Shown here: positions 1 to 5,727 of the stretch, one piece after another
How the letters are laid out: each line of letters starts with the position of its first letter
How positions within the stretch are numbered: position 1 is the stretch's first letter
Source of the DNA: SZAS-79 sp038319115
GTDB lineage: Bacteria > Pseudomonadota > Gammaproteobacteria > Burkholderiales > SG8-39
DNA length: 12,152 nt
NCBI GenBank assembly: GCA_038319115.1
Contig: JBBQCV010000104.1
Span: 1 to 12,152 of the forward strand
Direction of reading: 5' to 3'
The notes under the pieces: generated by a model
Database searches by the model: none
What the model was told of the DNA's origin: nothing
The model's input: only the letters and a program-made list of their open reading frames with translations
Made by a program: the position numbers and the translations under genes

Positions 1-3
1 CCC

Positions 4-750
4 ATGACAACCGACTCCCTTGGCTGGCGCAAGAAATTCGCGGTCCTCATCCCGTCCACCAACACCAGCGTGCAGCCCGAGTTCGACGCCATGCGCGCCG
101 CGGGGGTGACCAACCACGTCAGCCGCATCCGCATCCCCAACGACCCGCTCAACAGCGACGAGGATTTTCGCAGGCTGGTGGACAACATCGCCGCCGCCCA
201 ACTGGAGGCCGTCGACAGCGCGATGAGCTGCGAGCCCGACCACATTGTGCTCGGCATCTCGGTGGAAACCTTCTGGGGCGGCCTTGCGGCCAGCCGCAAG
301 CTCAATGCCGAGCTCGAGGCGCATACGGGCCTTGGCGTCACCGGCGGCGCCGAAGCCTGTGCGGCGGCGTTCGCCGTGCTCGGGGTCAAACGCGTCGCCG
401 TGCTCACCCCCTACTTCCCGGTGGGCGACCGCAACGTGCAGCAGTTCTTCGAGGAATCCGGCTACGCAGTCGTGCGCGTCAAGGGGCTGCGGTGCGCCTC
501 GCCCGTGCTCATCGCCCACGTCCAGCCCGACGAACTGCGCGCGGCGACGGACGAACTCGACGGCGACGATGTCGACGCGGTGATCCAGGTCGGCACCAAC
601 CTCGCCTTCGCCGCGCTGGCCGCGCAGATGGAAGCCGAGCGCGCCAAGCCGATCCTGGCGATCAATACCGCCATCTACTGGCGCGCGCTGCGCAAGAACG
701 GCATCGAGGACCGGGCCGAGGGCTGGGGCAGCCTGCTCGCGCGGCACTAG
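4..750 (+). CDS. Arylmalonate decarboxylase / maleate isomerase family protein (Asp/Glu racemase superfamily)
   Basis: The 248-residue protein has the length and motif order of the arylmalonate decarboxylase/maleate cis-trans isomerase family. Visible landmarks are an N-terminal strand with PSTNT (residues 17-21), a first active-site loop GISVETFWGG (84-93), a LGVKRVAVLTPY strand (126-137), a second active-site loop QVGTNL (195-200) and a C-terminal NTAIYW (221-226). Known members use cysteine(s) in these loops for racemisation, isomerisation or decarboxylation. Here I align Ser86/Gly84 and Val196 at those positions, and the only cysteines (76, 119, 164) lie elsewhere, so the chemistry is uncertain. 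The ATG at 4 fits the family start, but the window edge hides its ribosome binding site. A carboxymuconolactone decarboxylase family gene follows 83 bp later, suggesting a small catabolic operon. Fold assignment is firm; substrate is unknown. Confidence 0.8.
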   Translation: MTTDSLGWRKKFAVLIPSTNTSVQPEFDAMRAAGVTNHVSRIRIPNDPLNSDEDFRRLVDNIAAAQLEAVDSAMSCEPDHIVLGISVETFWGGLAASRKLNAELEAHTGLGVTGGAEACAAAFAVLGVKRVAVLTPYFPVGDRNVQQFFEESGYAVVRVKGLRCASPVLIAHVQPDELRAATDELDGDDVDAVIQVGTNLAFAALAAQMEAERAKPILAINTAIYWRALRKNGIEDRAEGWGSLLARH

Positions 751-833
751 AGAATCCTGCCCCGCCCATGGGTGTCACGTCGACCCAGCGGCTTACTTCA
801 ACCCTACGCACCCCACCCGACCCAGAACCCGTC

Positions 834-1391
834 ATGACGCGCAGATTCAAGGTACTCGAACCCTCGGCGATGAACGAAGCCCAGCGCAAGGCCTACGAGG
901 GCATCGTGACGGGGCCGCGAGGCGGCGCACGCGGACCGTTCAACGCATTGCTGCGCAGCCCCGACCTGGCCGACCGTGTGCAGCGCGTGGGCGAATACGT
1001 CCGCTTCGGCAGTTCGCTGCCCGCGCGGCTCAACGAGCTCGCGATCCTCGTCGTGGCACGCTACTGGAGCGCCCAGTACGAGTGGTACGCGCACCACAGG
1101 CTGGCGTTGGAAGCGGGCCTGGACGAGCGCATCGCCGACGCCATTGCGCGGCGCGAGAGGCCGGCAGCCATGCAGGCCGACGAGTCGGCGGTGTATGACT
1201 TCTGCACTGAGCTGCACGAGAAGAAATCGGTGGGCGACGCGGCCTATGCCGTGGCGCTGGCGCAGTTCGGCGAGCAGGGCGTGGTCGACCTCATCGGTGT
1301 GTCGGGCTACTACACGCTGGTGTCGATGGTGCTCAATGTGGAACGCCACCCGCTGCCCGAAGGGGCTTCGCCGCTGCCGGAGACCAGATAG
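834..1391 (+). CDS. Carboxymuconolactone decarboxylase (CMD/AhpD-like) family protein
   Basis: The 185-residue all-helical protein carries the CMD signature around LNELAILVVARYWSAQYEW and then AHHRLALEAGL (roughly residues 64-97). This is the helix pair that builds the active-site pocket in gamma-carboxymuconolactone decarboxylase and AhpD. The CxxC pair of AhpD-type peroxidase partners is absent. Instead there is Glu-x-x-x-His-His, so it resembles the non-redox CMD branch. Substrate cannot be named. I chose the ATG at 834 because the protein reads as family sequence from MTRRFKVLEP onward. An in-frame ATG at 768 would add 22 residues of low-complexity, non-family sequence. No good Shine-Dalgarno is visible before either. 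It follows the arylmalonate decarboxylase-like gene on the same strand, so a shared catabolic role is a reasonable inference. Confidence 0.8.
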   Translation: MTRRFKVLEPSAMNEAQRKAYEGIVTGPRGGARGPFNALLRSPDLADRVQRVGEYVRFGSSLPARLNELAILVVARYWSAQYEWYAHHRLALEAGLDERIADAIARRERPAAMQADESAVYDFCTELHEKKSVGDAAYAVALAQFGEQGVVDLIGVSGYYTLVSMVLNVERHPLPEGASPLPETR

Positions 1392-1411
1392 CCAGACCGA
1401 CTCCCGGCTGG
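1392..1411 (+). other. Hairpin directly after the CMD gene stop codon
   Basis: CCAG and CCG (1392-1399, with a bulged A at 1396) pair with CGG and CTGG (1405-1411) around a five-base loop. It begins immediately after the TAG at 1389-1391. No T tract follows directly, so it is not a standard intrinsic terminator. It may protect the 3' end of the upstream transcript or separate it from the toxin-antitoxin promoter. Confidence 0.3.
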
Positions 1412-1429
1412 ACGAATCTCGCCCTTGCA

Positions 1430-1450
1430 GTTTTGTACAAAACGTACAAT
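1430..1450 (+). promoter_or_regulatory. Phd/YefM-type operator overlapping the antitoxin promoter
   Basis: A perfect 14-bp palindrome, GTTTTGTACAAAAC, occupies 1430-1443. TTGTAC (1433-1438) is also mirrored by GTACAA (1444-1449), so two GTAC cores lie 9 bp apart. The YefM/Phd antitoxins of Escherichia coli are known to bind operators with a TGTACA core. The first core here is exactly TGTACA and the second is CGTACA. A -10-like TACAAT (5 of 6 matches) lies at 1445-1450, inside the second half-site, so bound protein would block RNA polymerase. The -35 is weak; TTGCAG at 1425-1430 is poorly spaced. Autoregulation by the Phd domain encoded just downstream is inferred. Confidence 0.65.
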
Positions 1451-1461
1451 ACTGGCCCAGG

Positions 1462-1953
1462 ATGAAAGCAACCGCCAGCTACGCCCGCCAGAACTTCGCC
1501 GCCCTGTTGGAGCGCGCGATCGCCGGCGAAGAGATCGTTATCGAGCGGCACGGCCGCCCGGTGGCCCGTTTGCTGCCCGCGGGTTTCCCCCAGGCCCCCG
1601 CGCTGCCTGCAAAAGAGGCAAATGTCGCCGAGGTTCGCGGCGTGGATGAGAGCTCGCCTTTGTCACGGGTGCTGCGTGAGCGCGCCTTGAAGAGGCTGCA
1701 GATTGCGCACCCCCGCGCGCAAGCCTGTGTGGCAAAGCTCTTGGAACAGGGCGCACAGGTGCGGATCGTCGGATCGATGGCGCGAGGATCATTTCGCCAG
1801 ACGTCGGATGTCGATATCCTCGTCGAGGATCCCGGAGCACTGAAGGAGGACGAGATCGAGCGGATAGTGCGGCGGGAAATGCGGGATTTTCCGTTCGACC
1901 TGATCTACGCGCACAAGCTTTCGCCTGAGATGAAGAAGCACTTCGCGCAATGA
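1462..1953 (+). CDS. mntA: Fused antitoxin: Phd/YefM DNA-binding domain plus MntA-type nucleotidyltransferase
   Basis: The 163-residue protein has two parts. Residues 1-40 match the Phd/YefM antitoxin fold, with MKATASYARQNFAALLERA followed by GEEIVIERHGRPVARLLP. This domain normally dimerises, binds the operator and represses its own operon. After a Pro/Ala-rich linker (about 41-75), residues 76-163 form a minimal nucleotidyltransferase with GS-x10-DxD (Gly104, Ser105, Asp116, Asp118) and a third acidic residue, Asp146, in FDLIYA. All catalytic residues are present. MntA antitoxins of this family transfer AMP groups from ATP to a tyrosine of the HepT toxin and inactivate it. Canonical MntA lacks the Phd part. 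The start is set by the Phd N terminus; AGG abuts the ATG, so the leader may be very short. It overlaps the HEPN toxin gene by ATGA, as expected of a translationally coupled pair. Confidence 0.82.
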   Translation: MKATASYARQNFAALLERAIAGEEIVIERHGRPVARLLPAGFPQAPALPAKEANVAEVRGVDESSPLSRVLRERALKRLQIAHPRAQACVAKLLEQGAQVRIVGSMARGSFRQTSDVDILVEDPGALKEDEIERIVRREMRDFPFDLIYAHKLSPEMKKHFAQ

Positions 1954-2477
1954 CGCATCCCATCTTTGCGCGGCTTGATGATCAACTTCGCCTGGTCGAG
2001 CGGGAGTTGGAGAATCTGCGCACCTCCGATGCCAAGTCCAGGGAATTGAAAACCTCCCACAAAGCGCTGTATGACGAGTGGACCCACCGCTCGGCTACAG
2101 CCGAGGGAATCCGATCCGTCTACAGCGGACTCGAGAAGATCATGGAGGCCATCGCGAACGAAGTCGATCAATACGACCCGCCCCACTCGGACAATTGGCA
2201 CGAGAAGCTGATCGACCAGCTTTCCGTGAGAATCGACAGCATCCGTGGCCCGCTGCTCAGCGATGGGACCCGGGCCCTGCTGCATGAGCTTCGAAAGTTC
2301 CGTCACGTCGTTCATCACAACTATGCCCAGCGTCTCGACACATCGAAGGTGTTCGAGAACTACGACCGCGTGAAAAAGGCAGTGCCGGCGTTCAGGCGCG
2401 ATTACCTGCGTTTGTCCAAGGCGCTGCAGACCCCGCAAGCGGCTGGCCAGCCATCGGTTCCCAAAAAGCGAAAATAG
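1950..2477 (+). CDS. hepT: HEPN (HepT-like) ribonuclease toxin
   Basis: This 175-residue, predominantly helical protein starts inside the antitoxin stop codon (ATGA, 1950-1953). Its key motif is FRHVVHHNY: Arg118, four residues, His123, one residue, Tyr125. This fits RX4HXY exactly, the HEPN RNase active site plus the tyrosine that MntA tri-AMPylates in the characterised Shewanella pair. An N-terminal charged helix (residues 8-45) looks like a coiled coil. It is followed by GLEKIMEAIANEVD (60-73) and WHEKLIDQL (83-91), typical of the longer HepT-like toxin branch. Canonical HepT is about 130 residues, so this one is extended at both ends and finishes in a basic KKRK tail. The gene is less GC-rich than its neighbours: the 60 bases from 2281 are about 52% G+C, against about 75% for the 60 from 3841. 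This suggests recent acquisition. The RNA target is unknown. Confidence 0.8.
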   Translation: MTHPIFARLDDQLRLVERELENLRTSDAKSRELKTSHKALYDEWTHRSATAEGIRSVYSGLEKIMEAIANEVDQYDPPHSDNWHEKLIDQLSVRIDSIRGPLLSDGTRALLHELRKFRHVVHHNYAQRLDTSKVFENYDRVKKAVPAFRRDYLRLSKALQTPQAAGQPSVPKKRK

Positions 2478-2519
2478 CCATTGCGGCGAAATCCGTTAGC
2501 TTTCATGGCCCTGCGCCGG

Positions 2520-2535
2520 GAAAAATATATTTTTC
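2520..2535. repeat. 16-bp perfect AT-rich palindrome between hepT and bcp
   Basis: GAAAAATATATTTTTC reads identically on both strands. It is flanked by GCCG (2515-2518) and CGGC (2535-2538), which can extend the stem with a GG bulge. It could be the 3' hairpin of the toxin-antitoxin transcript, or an A/T-rich element upstream of the bcp promoter. A weak TTGCGG (2546-2551), 17 bp, TTCAAT (2569-2574) promoter candidate follows. The sequence does not decide between these roles. Confidence 0.45.
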
Positions 2536-2583
2536 GGCCGGAGGCTTGCGGGCGCAAATGAATTTGTGTTCAATGAAGATGTT

Positions 2584-2595
2584 GCAATGCATTGC
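2584..2595. promoter_or_regulatory. Operator-like palindrome upstream of bcp
   Basis: GCAATGCATTGC is a perfect 12-bp palindrome ending 26 bp before the chosen bcp start, just downstream of a weak -10-like TTCAAT at 2569-2574. That position suits a repressor or peroxide-sensor site, but I do not recognise it as a known operator. A short hairpin (GGTTT 2602-2606 with AAACC 2613-2617) sits next to it over the ribosome-binding region. Confidence 0.35.
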
Positions 2596-2621
2596 TAAAA
2601 AGGTTTTCCAAGAAACCAGGC

Positions 2622-3077
2622 ATGCTAGGTGAACCAGTCAAGGACTTCTCCCTCCCGTCGACCGGCGGCGCGACATTCAAGCTTTCCGAGCACAAGGGCC
2701 ACAGGCTGGTGGTCTACTTCTATCCCAAGGACAACACGCCCGGCTGCACCACGCAGGGGGCCGCCTTCAGGGACCACCACCGCGATTTCAGCAAGGCCGG
2801 CTGCGAAGTTTTCGGCATCTCGCGCGACTCGGTGCGCACGCACGAGAACTTCAAGGCCAAGCTGGGATTCCCGTTCGAGCTGCTGTCGGACGCGGACGAA
2901 ACCGCGTGCACGCAGTTCGGCGTCATCAAAATGAAGAACATGTACGGAAAGAAGGTCCGCGGCATCGAGCGCAGCACGTTCGTTATCGACGCAAAGGGCG
3001 TGCTCGCGCGCGAATGGCGCGGTGTGAAGGTCCCCGGCCACGTAGAGGAGGTACTGAGCTTTGTTAAAACCCTATGA
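2622..3077 (+). CDS. bcp: Peroxiredoxin of the BCP/PrxQ family (thiol-dependent hydroperoxidase)
   Basis: With the ATG at 2622 the protein is 151 residues, normal for bacterioferritin comigratory protein. It reduces hydrogen peroxide and organic hydroperoxides in the cytoplasm at the expense of thioredoxin-like donors. The peroxidatic site P-x3-T-x2-C is seen as PKDNTPGC (Pro35, Thr39, Cys42), with the conserved Arg117 in IERSTF. The resolving cysteine that lies five residues later in E. coli BCP is replaced by alanine. Cys61 and Cys96 remain, so it is either a variant with a resolving cysteine elsewhere or a 1-Cys enzyme. A TTG at 2592 would add ten non-family residues and is less likely. 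phoH begins at the 3' end of this gene, so the two are probably cotranscribed. Confidence 0.92.
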   Translation: MLGEPVKDFSLPSTGGATFKLSEHKGHRLVVYFYPKDNTPGCTTQGAAFRDHHRDFSKAGCEVFGISRDSVRTHENFKAKLGFPFELLSDADETACTQFGVIKMKNMYGKKVRGIERSTFVIDAKGVLAREWRGVKVPGHVEEVLSFVKTL

Positions 3078-4596
3078 CCGACAGGTCAGCGCAGACACAA
3101 GTCCCGCAGCTCCCGACGAAGTCCGCAGCGAGTTCACCAAAGCCACCGTCCCTCCCCCAGCCTTGAACAAGAAAAAATCCCGCAGTCCCCTCAAGAAGCG
3201 CGTCACCAAGCTGTTCGTGCTCGACACGAACGTGCTGATGCACGACCCGACCAGCCTGTTCCGCTTCGAGGAGCACGACGTCTACCTCCCGATCGGCACG
3301 CTCGAGGAGCTCGACAACCACAAGAAGGGCCTGTCCGACGTGTCGCGCAACGCCCGCCAGGCGAGCCGCTTCCTCGACGAGATCGTGTCCACCGCCGCGG
3401 GCGGCACCGCGGGCGACATCAGCCAGGGCATCCCGCTCACGGCCAAGGCGGGCGAGGCGCCCACCGGGCGCCTGTTCCTGCAGACCGAGGCGATCTCGAG
3501 CGACCTGCCGGTCACGCTGCCGATGGGCAAGACCGACAACCAGATTTTGGCCGTCGTGAGCCACCTGCACACCGTCAACCCGCAGCGCGAAGTGGTCCTT
3601 GTCACCAAGGACATCAACATGCGCATCAAGGCGCGGGCACTCGCCCTCGCCGCGGAGGACTACTCCAACGACAAGGTGCTGGAGGACAGCGACCTCCTCT
3701 ACACCGGGGTGCTGCGCCTGCCGCCCGAGTTCTGGGACACCCACGGCAAAGACATGGAGTCGTGGAAGAAGGACGGCCACACCTTCTACCGCGTGCGCGG
3801 GCCGCTCGTGCCGCAGATGCAGGTCAACCAGTTCGTCTACGACGAGTCCGGCGAGCGCCCGCTGTACGCCGCGGTGCGCGAGAAAAGCGGCCGCATGGCG
3901 GTGCTCGAGACGCTGCGCGACTATTCGCACGTCAAGAATTCAGTTTGGGGCATCACCTCGCGCAACCGCGAGCAGAATTTCGCCCTCAACCTGCTCATGG
4001 ATCCGGAGGTCGACTTCGTCACCCTGCTCGGCCAGGCCGGCACGGGCAAGACGCTGCTTGCGCTCGCCGCCGGCCTGACCCAGGTGCTCGACGCGAAGCG
4101 CTACACCGAGATCATCGTAACGCGCGTAACGGTGCCGATCGGCGAGGACATCGGCTTCCTGCCCGGCACCGAGGAGGAGAAGATGACGCCGTGGATGGGC
4201 GCGTTCGAGGACAACCTCGATGTCCTCAACGCCACCGACGAGTCCGGTGGCGAATGGGGGCGCGCGGCGACGCGCGACCTCGTGCGCTCGCGCATCAAGA
4301 TCAAGTCGCTCAATTTCATGCGCGGCCGCACCTTCATCAACAAGTTGCTCATCATCGACGAGGCGCAGAACCTCACGCCCAAGCAGATGAAGACGCTGGT
4401 GACGCGCGCAGGCCCCGGCACCAAGGTCGTATGCCTTGGCAACATCGCCCAGATCGACACGCCCTACCTGACCGAAGGCTCCTCGGGACTGACCTACGTG
4501 GTCGACCGCTTCAAGGGCTGGGAACACTCGGGTCACGTGACGCTTGCGCGGGGCGAACGTTCCCGCCTGGCCGACCACGCCGCCGAGGTGCTTTAG
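3061..4596 (+). CDS. phoH: PhoH family protein: N-terminal PIN domain plus PhoH ATPase
   Basis: The protein combines a PIN ribonuclease domain (starting LFVLDTNVLMHDP at residue 51, with metal-ligand Asp55) and a C-terminal PhoH ATPase. The ATPase has Walker A GQAGTGKT at 324-331 and Walker B LLIIDEAQ at 429-436. PIN-PhoH proteins of this architecture act on RNA as ATP-driven helicase/nucleases; the cellular target is unknown. The start is uncertain. TTG at 3061 has a perfect AGGAGGT at 3046-3052, eight bases upstream, though that stretch is also bcp coding sequence. TTG at 3163 and ATG at 3238 are alternatives; the latter would remove the PIN start. The first 50 residues do not look conserved, and a second frame from ATG 3074 gives a plausible leader ending at 3166. 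The body of the gene is intact and ends as family members usually do. It overlaps the bcp stop and is probably translated from the same mRNA. Confidence 0.88.
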   Translation: MLKPYDRQVSADTSPAAPDEVRSEFTKATVPPPALNKKKSRSPLKKRVTKLFVLDTNVLMHDPTSLFRFEEHDVYLPIGTLEELDNHKKGLSDVSRNARQASRFLDEIVSTAAGGTAGDISQGIPLTAKAGEAPTGRLFLQTEAISSDLPVTLPMGKTDNQILAVVSHLHTVNPQREVVLVTKDINMRIKARALALAAEDYSNDKVLEDSDLLYTGVLRLPPEFWDTHGKDMESWKKDGHTFYRVRGPLVPQMQVNQFVYDESGERPLYAAVREKSGRMAVLETLRDYSHVKNSVWGITSRNREQNFALNLLMDPEVDFVTLLGQAGTGKTLLALAAGLTQVLDAKRYTEIIVTRVTVPIGEDIGFLPGTEEEKMTPWMGAFEDNLDVLNATDESGGEWGRAATRDLVRSRIKIKSLNFMRGRTFINKLLIIDEAQNLTPKQMKTLVTRAGPGTKVVCLGNIAQIDTPYLTEGSSGLTYVVDRFKGWEHSGHVTLARGERSRLADHAAEVL

Positions 4597-4639
4597 CCAT
4601 CCGCAGTACCCCCACCCTCCCTTCACAGAGAAACAAGAA

Positions 4640-5473
4640 ATGAACCTGCTTCGCCTGTTCGCCATTACGGCGGCCGCCGCCCTGTTGTCCAACACCGCCG
4701 CCGCCCAGTCGGGCAAGCCGTACGAGCCGCACGTCGGCCAACAGGGCAAGGACGTGATCTGGGTGCCCACGCCCGACGACATCGTCGAGCGCATGCTGCG
4801 CATGGCGCAGACCACGCCCAACGACTATGTGATCGACCTCGGCGCGGGCGACGGCAAGATCGCCATCATGGCAGCGCAGAAGTTCGGCGCGAAGAGCCTG
4901 GGCATCGAGTTCAACCCGGAGATGGCCAGGCACGCGCAGTCCAATGCCGAAAAAGCCGGCGTGGCGGACAAGGCGCGCATCCAGCAGGGCGACATCTTCG
5001 CCACCGATTTCAAGGCCGCAACGGTGCTCACCATGTACCTGCTGCCGGCGCTCAACCTCAAGCTGCGCCCGACCATCCTCAGCATGCGGCCCGGGACGCG
5101 CGTGGTGTCGCACTCGTTCACGATGGATGACTGGGAAGCCGACGAGATCTCGAGCATGGACGGCCGGCGCGCGTATTTCTGGGTGGTGCCGGCCAACGTA
5201 CAGGGCACCTGGCGCCTCAACTTTCCCGGTGGCGAGCCGCCCGAGATCACCTTCGACCAGCGCTACCAGAAGATCGAGGGCCACGTTGCGCTTGGGATCG
5301 TGCACGGCGGCCTGCGCGAGGCGCGCCTGTCCGGCCCCAATATCACCTTCGCCTTCGTCGACAGCGCCAGCGTGCGGCGGACTTTCATTGGCCGCGTGAA
5401 CGGCAATGCGATGGAAGGCACGCTGCGGGCCGACAACGGCACCGAAGGCCGCTGGACGGCGACCAAGCGCTGA
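4640..5473 (+). CDS. Exported class I SAM-dependent methyltransferase with C-terminal beta-rich domain
   Basis: The 277-residue protein opens with a clear Sec signal peptide: MNLLRLF, a hydrophobic stretch to residue 16, and a likely cleavage after AAA at 20-22. Residues about 40-185 form a class I methyltransferase with motif I VIDLGAGDGK (64-73), the acidic end of strand 2 in LGIEFNP (Glu90) and GDIF (117-120). The pattern recalls FAM173/ATPSCKMT-type lysine methyltransferases. Residues about 188-277 form a separate beta-rich segment with alternating GxW and GxV/GxM strands, reading like a small lipocalin-like barrel. The predicted mature protein has no cysteine. Export is unexpected because SAM is cytoplasmic. 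The ATG at 4640 was chosen because it starts the signal peptide; in-frame sequence upstream belongs to the phoH tail region. It lies 43 bp after phoH on the same strand. The substrate is unknown. Confidence 0.8.
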   Translation: MNLLRLFAITAAAALLSNTAAAQSGKPYEPHVGQQGKDVIWVPTPDDIVERMLRMAQTTPNDYVIDLGAGDGKIAIMAAQKFGAKSLGIEFNPEMARHAQSNAEKAGVADKARIQQGDIFATDFKAATVLTMYLLPALNLKLRPTILSMRPGTRVVSHSFTMDDWEADEISSMDGRRAYFWVVPANVQGTWRLNFPGGEPPEITFDQRYQKIEGHVALGIVHGGLREARLSGPNITFAFVDSASVRRTFIGRVNGNAMEGTLRADNGTEGRWTATKR

Positions 5474-5488
5474 CGGGCAGGCGGTGCG

Positions 5489-5725
5489 CTAGAGGCGCGA
5501 GTGCGAGCCGTCGCAGAACGGCTTGCCCGCGCTGTGCTTGCAGCCGCACAGCCACACTTTCTGCGCCTCGGCGACGGTGAACTTGAGCGGCTCGATGCCG
5601 GTGCCCTTGTGTGAGCCGTCGCAAAACGGCTGGCGTTTGGACAATCCGCACGCACACCACCAGTAATCGCCCGGCGCGAGCTCGACTGCGTATGGCGCCT
5701 TCTGCGGGATGCTCGGTTCGGCCAT
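5489..5725 (-). CDS. CDGSH iron-sulfur domain protein with two [2Fe-2S] motifs
   Basis: This small protein has two complete CDGSH cluster-binding motifs. Numbering from the upstream TTG at 5731, they are Cys26-x-Cys28...Cys37-Asp-Gly-Ser-His41 and Cys62-x-Cys64...Cys73-Asp-Gly-Ser-His77. Each should hold one redox-active [2Fe-2S] cluster with three Cys and one His ligand. Tandem-motif bacterial CDGSH proteins are soluble monomers, and no membrane anchor is visible here. The cellular role is not established. ATG at 5725 lies two bases after the dnaB stop. A TTG at 5731 would overlap that stop as TTGA and add two residues. Either way translation is likely coupled to dnaB. It converges on the methyltransferase gene with only 15 bp between the stop codons and no obvious terminator. 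Confidence 0.88.
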   Translation of the reverse strand: MAEPSIPQKAPYAVELAPGDYWWCACGLSKRQPFCDGSHKGTGIEPLKFTVAEAQKVWLCGCKHSAGKPFCDGSHSRL

Positions 5726-5727
5726 AT

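Noticed and set aside
492..833. Upstream extension of the CMD gene to position 492
   Set aside because: It overlaps the preceding enzyme gene in another frame and encodes low-complexity Arg/Pro-rich sequence; the family match starts at 834.
3064..3930. Minus-strand open frame of 288 codons opposite phoH
   Set aside because: Shadow frame; phoH on the plus strand carries the PIN, Walker A and Walker B motifs.
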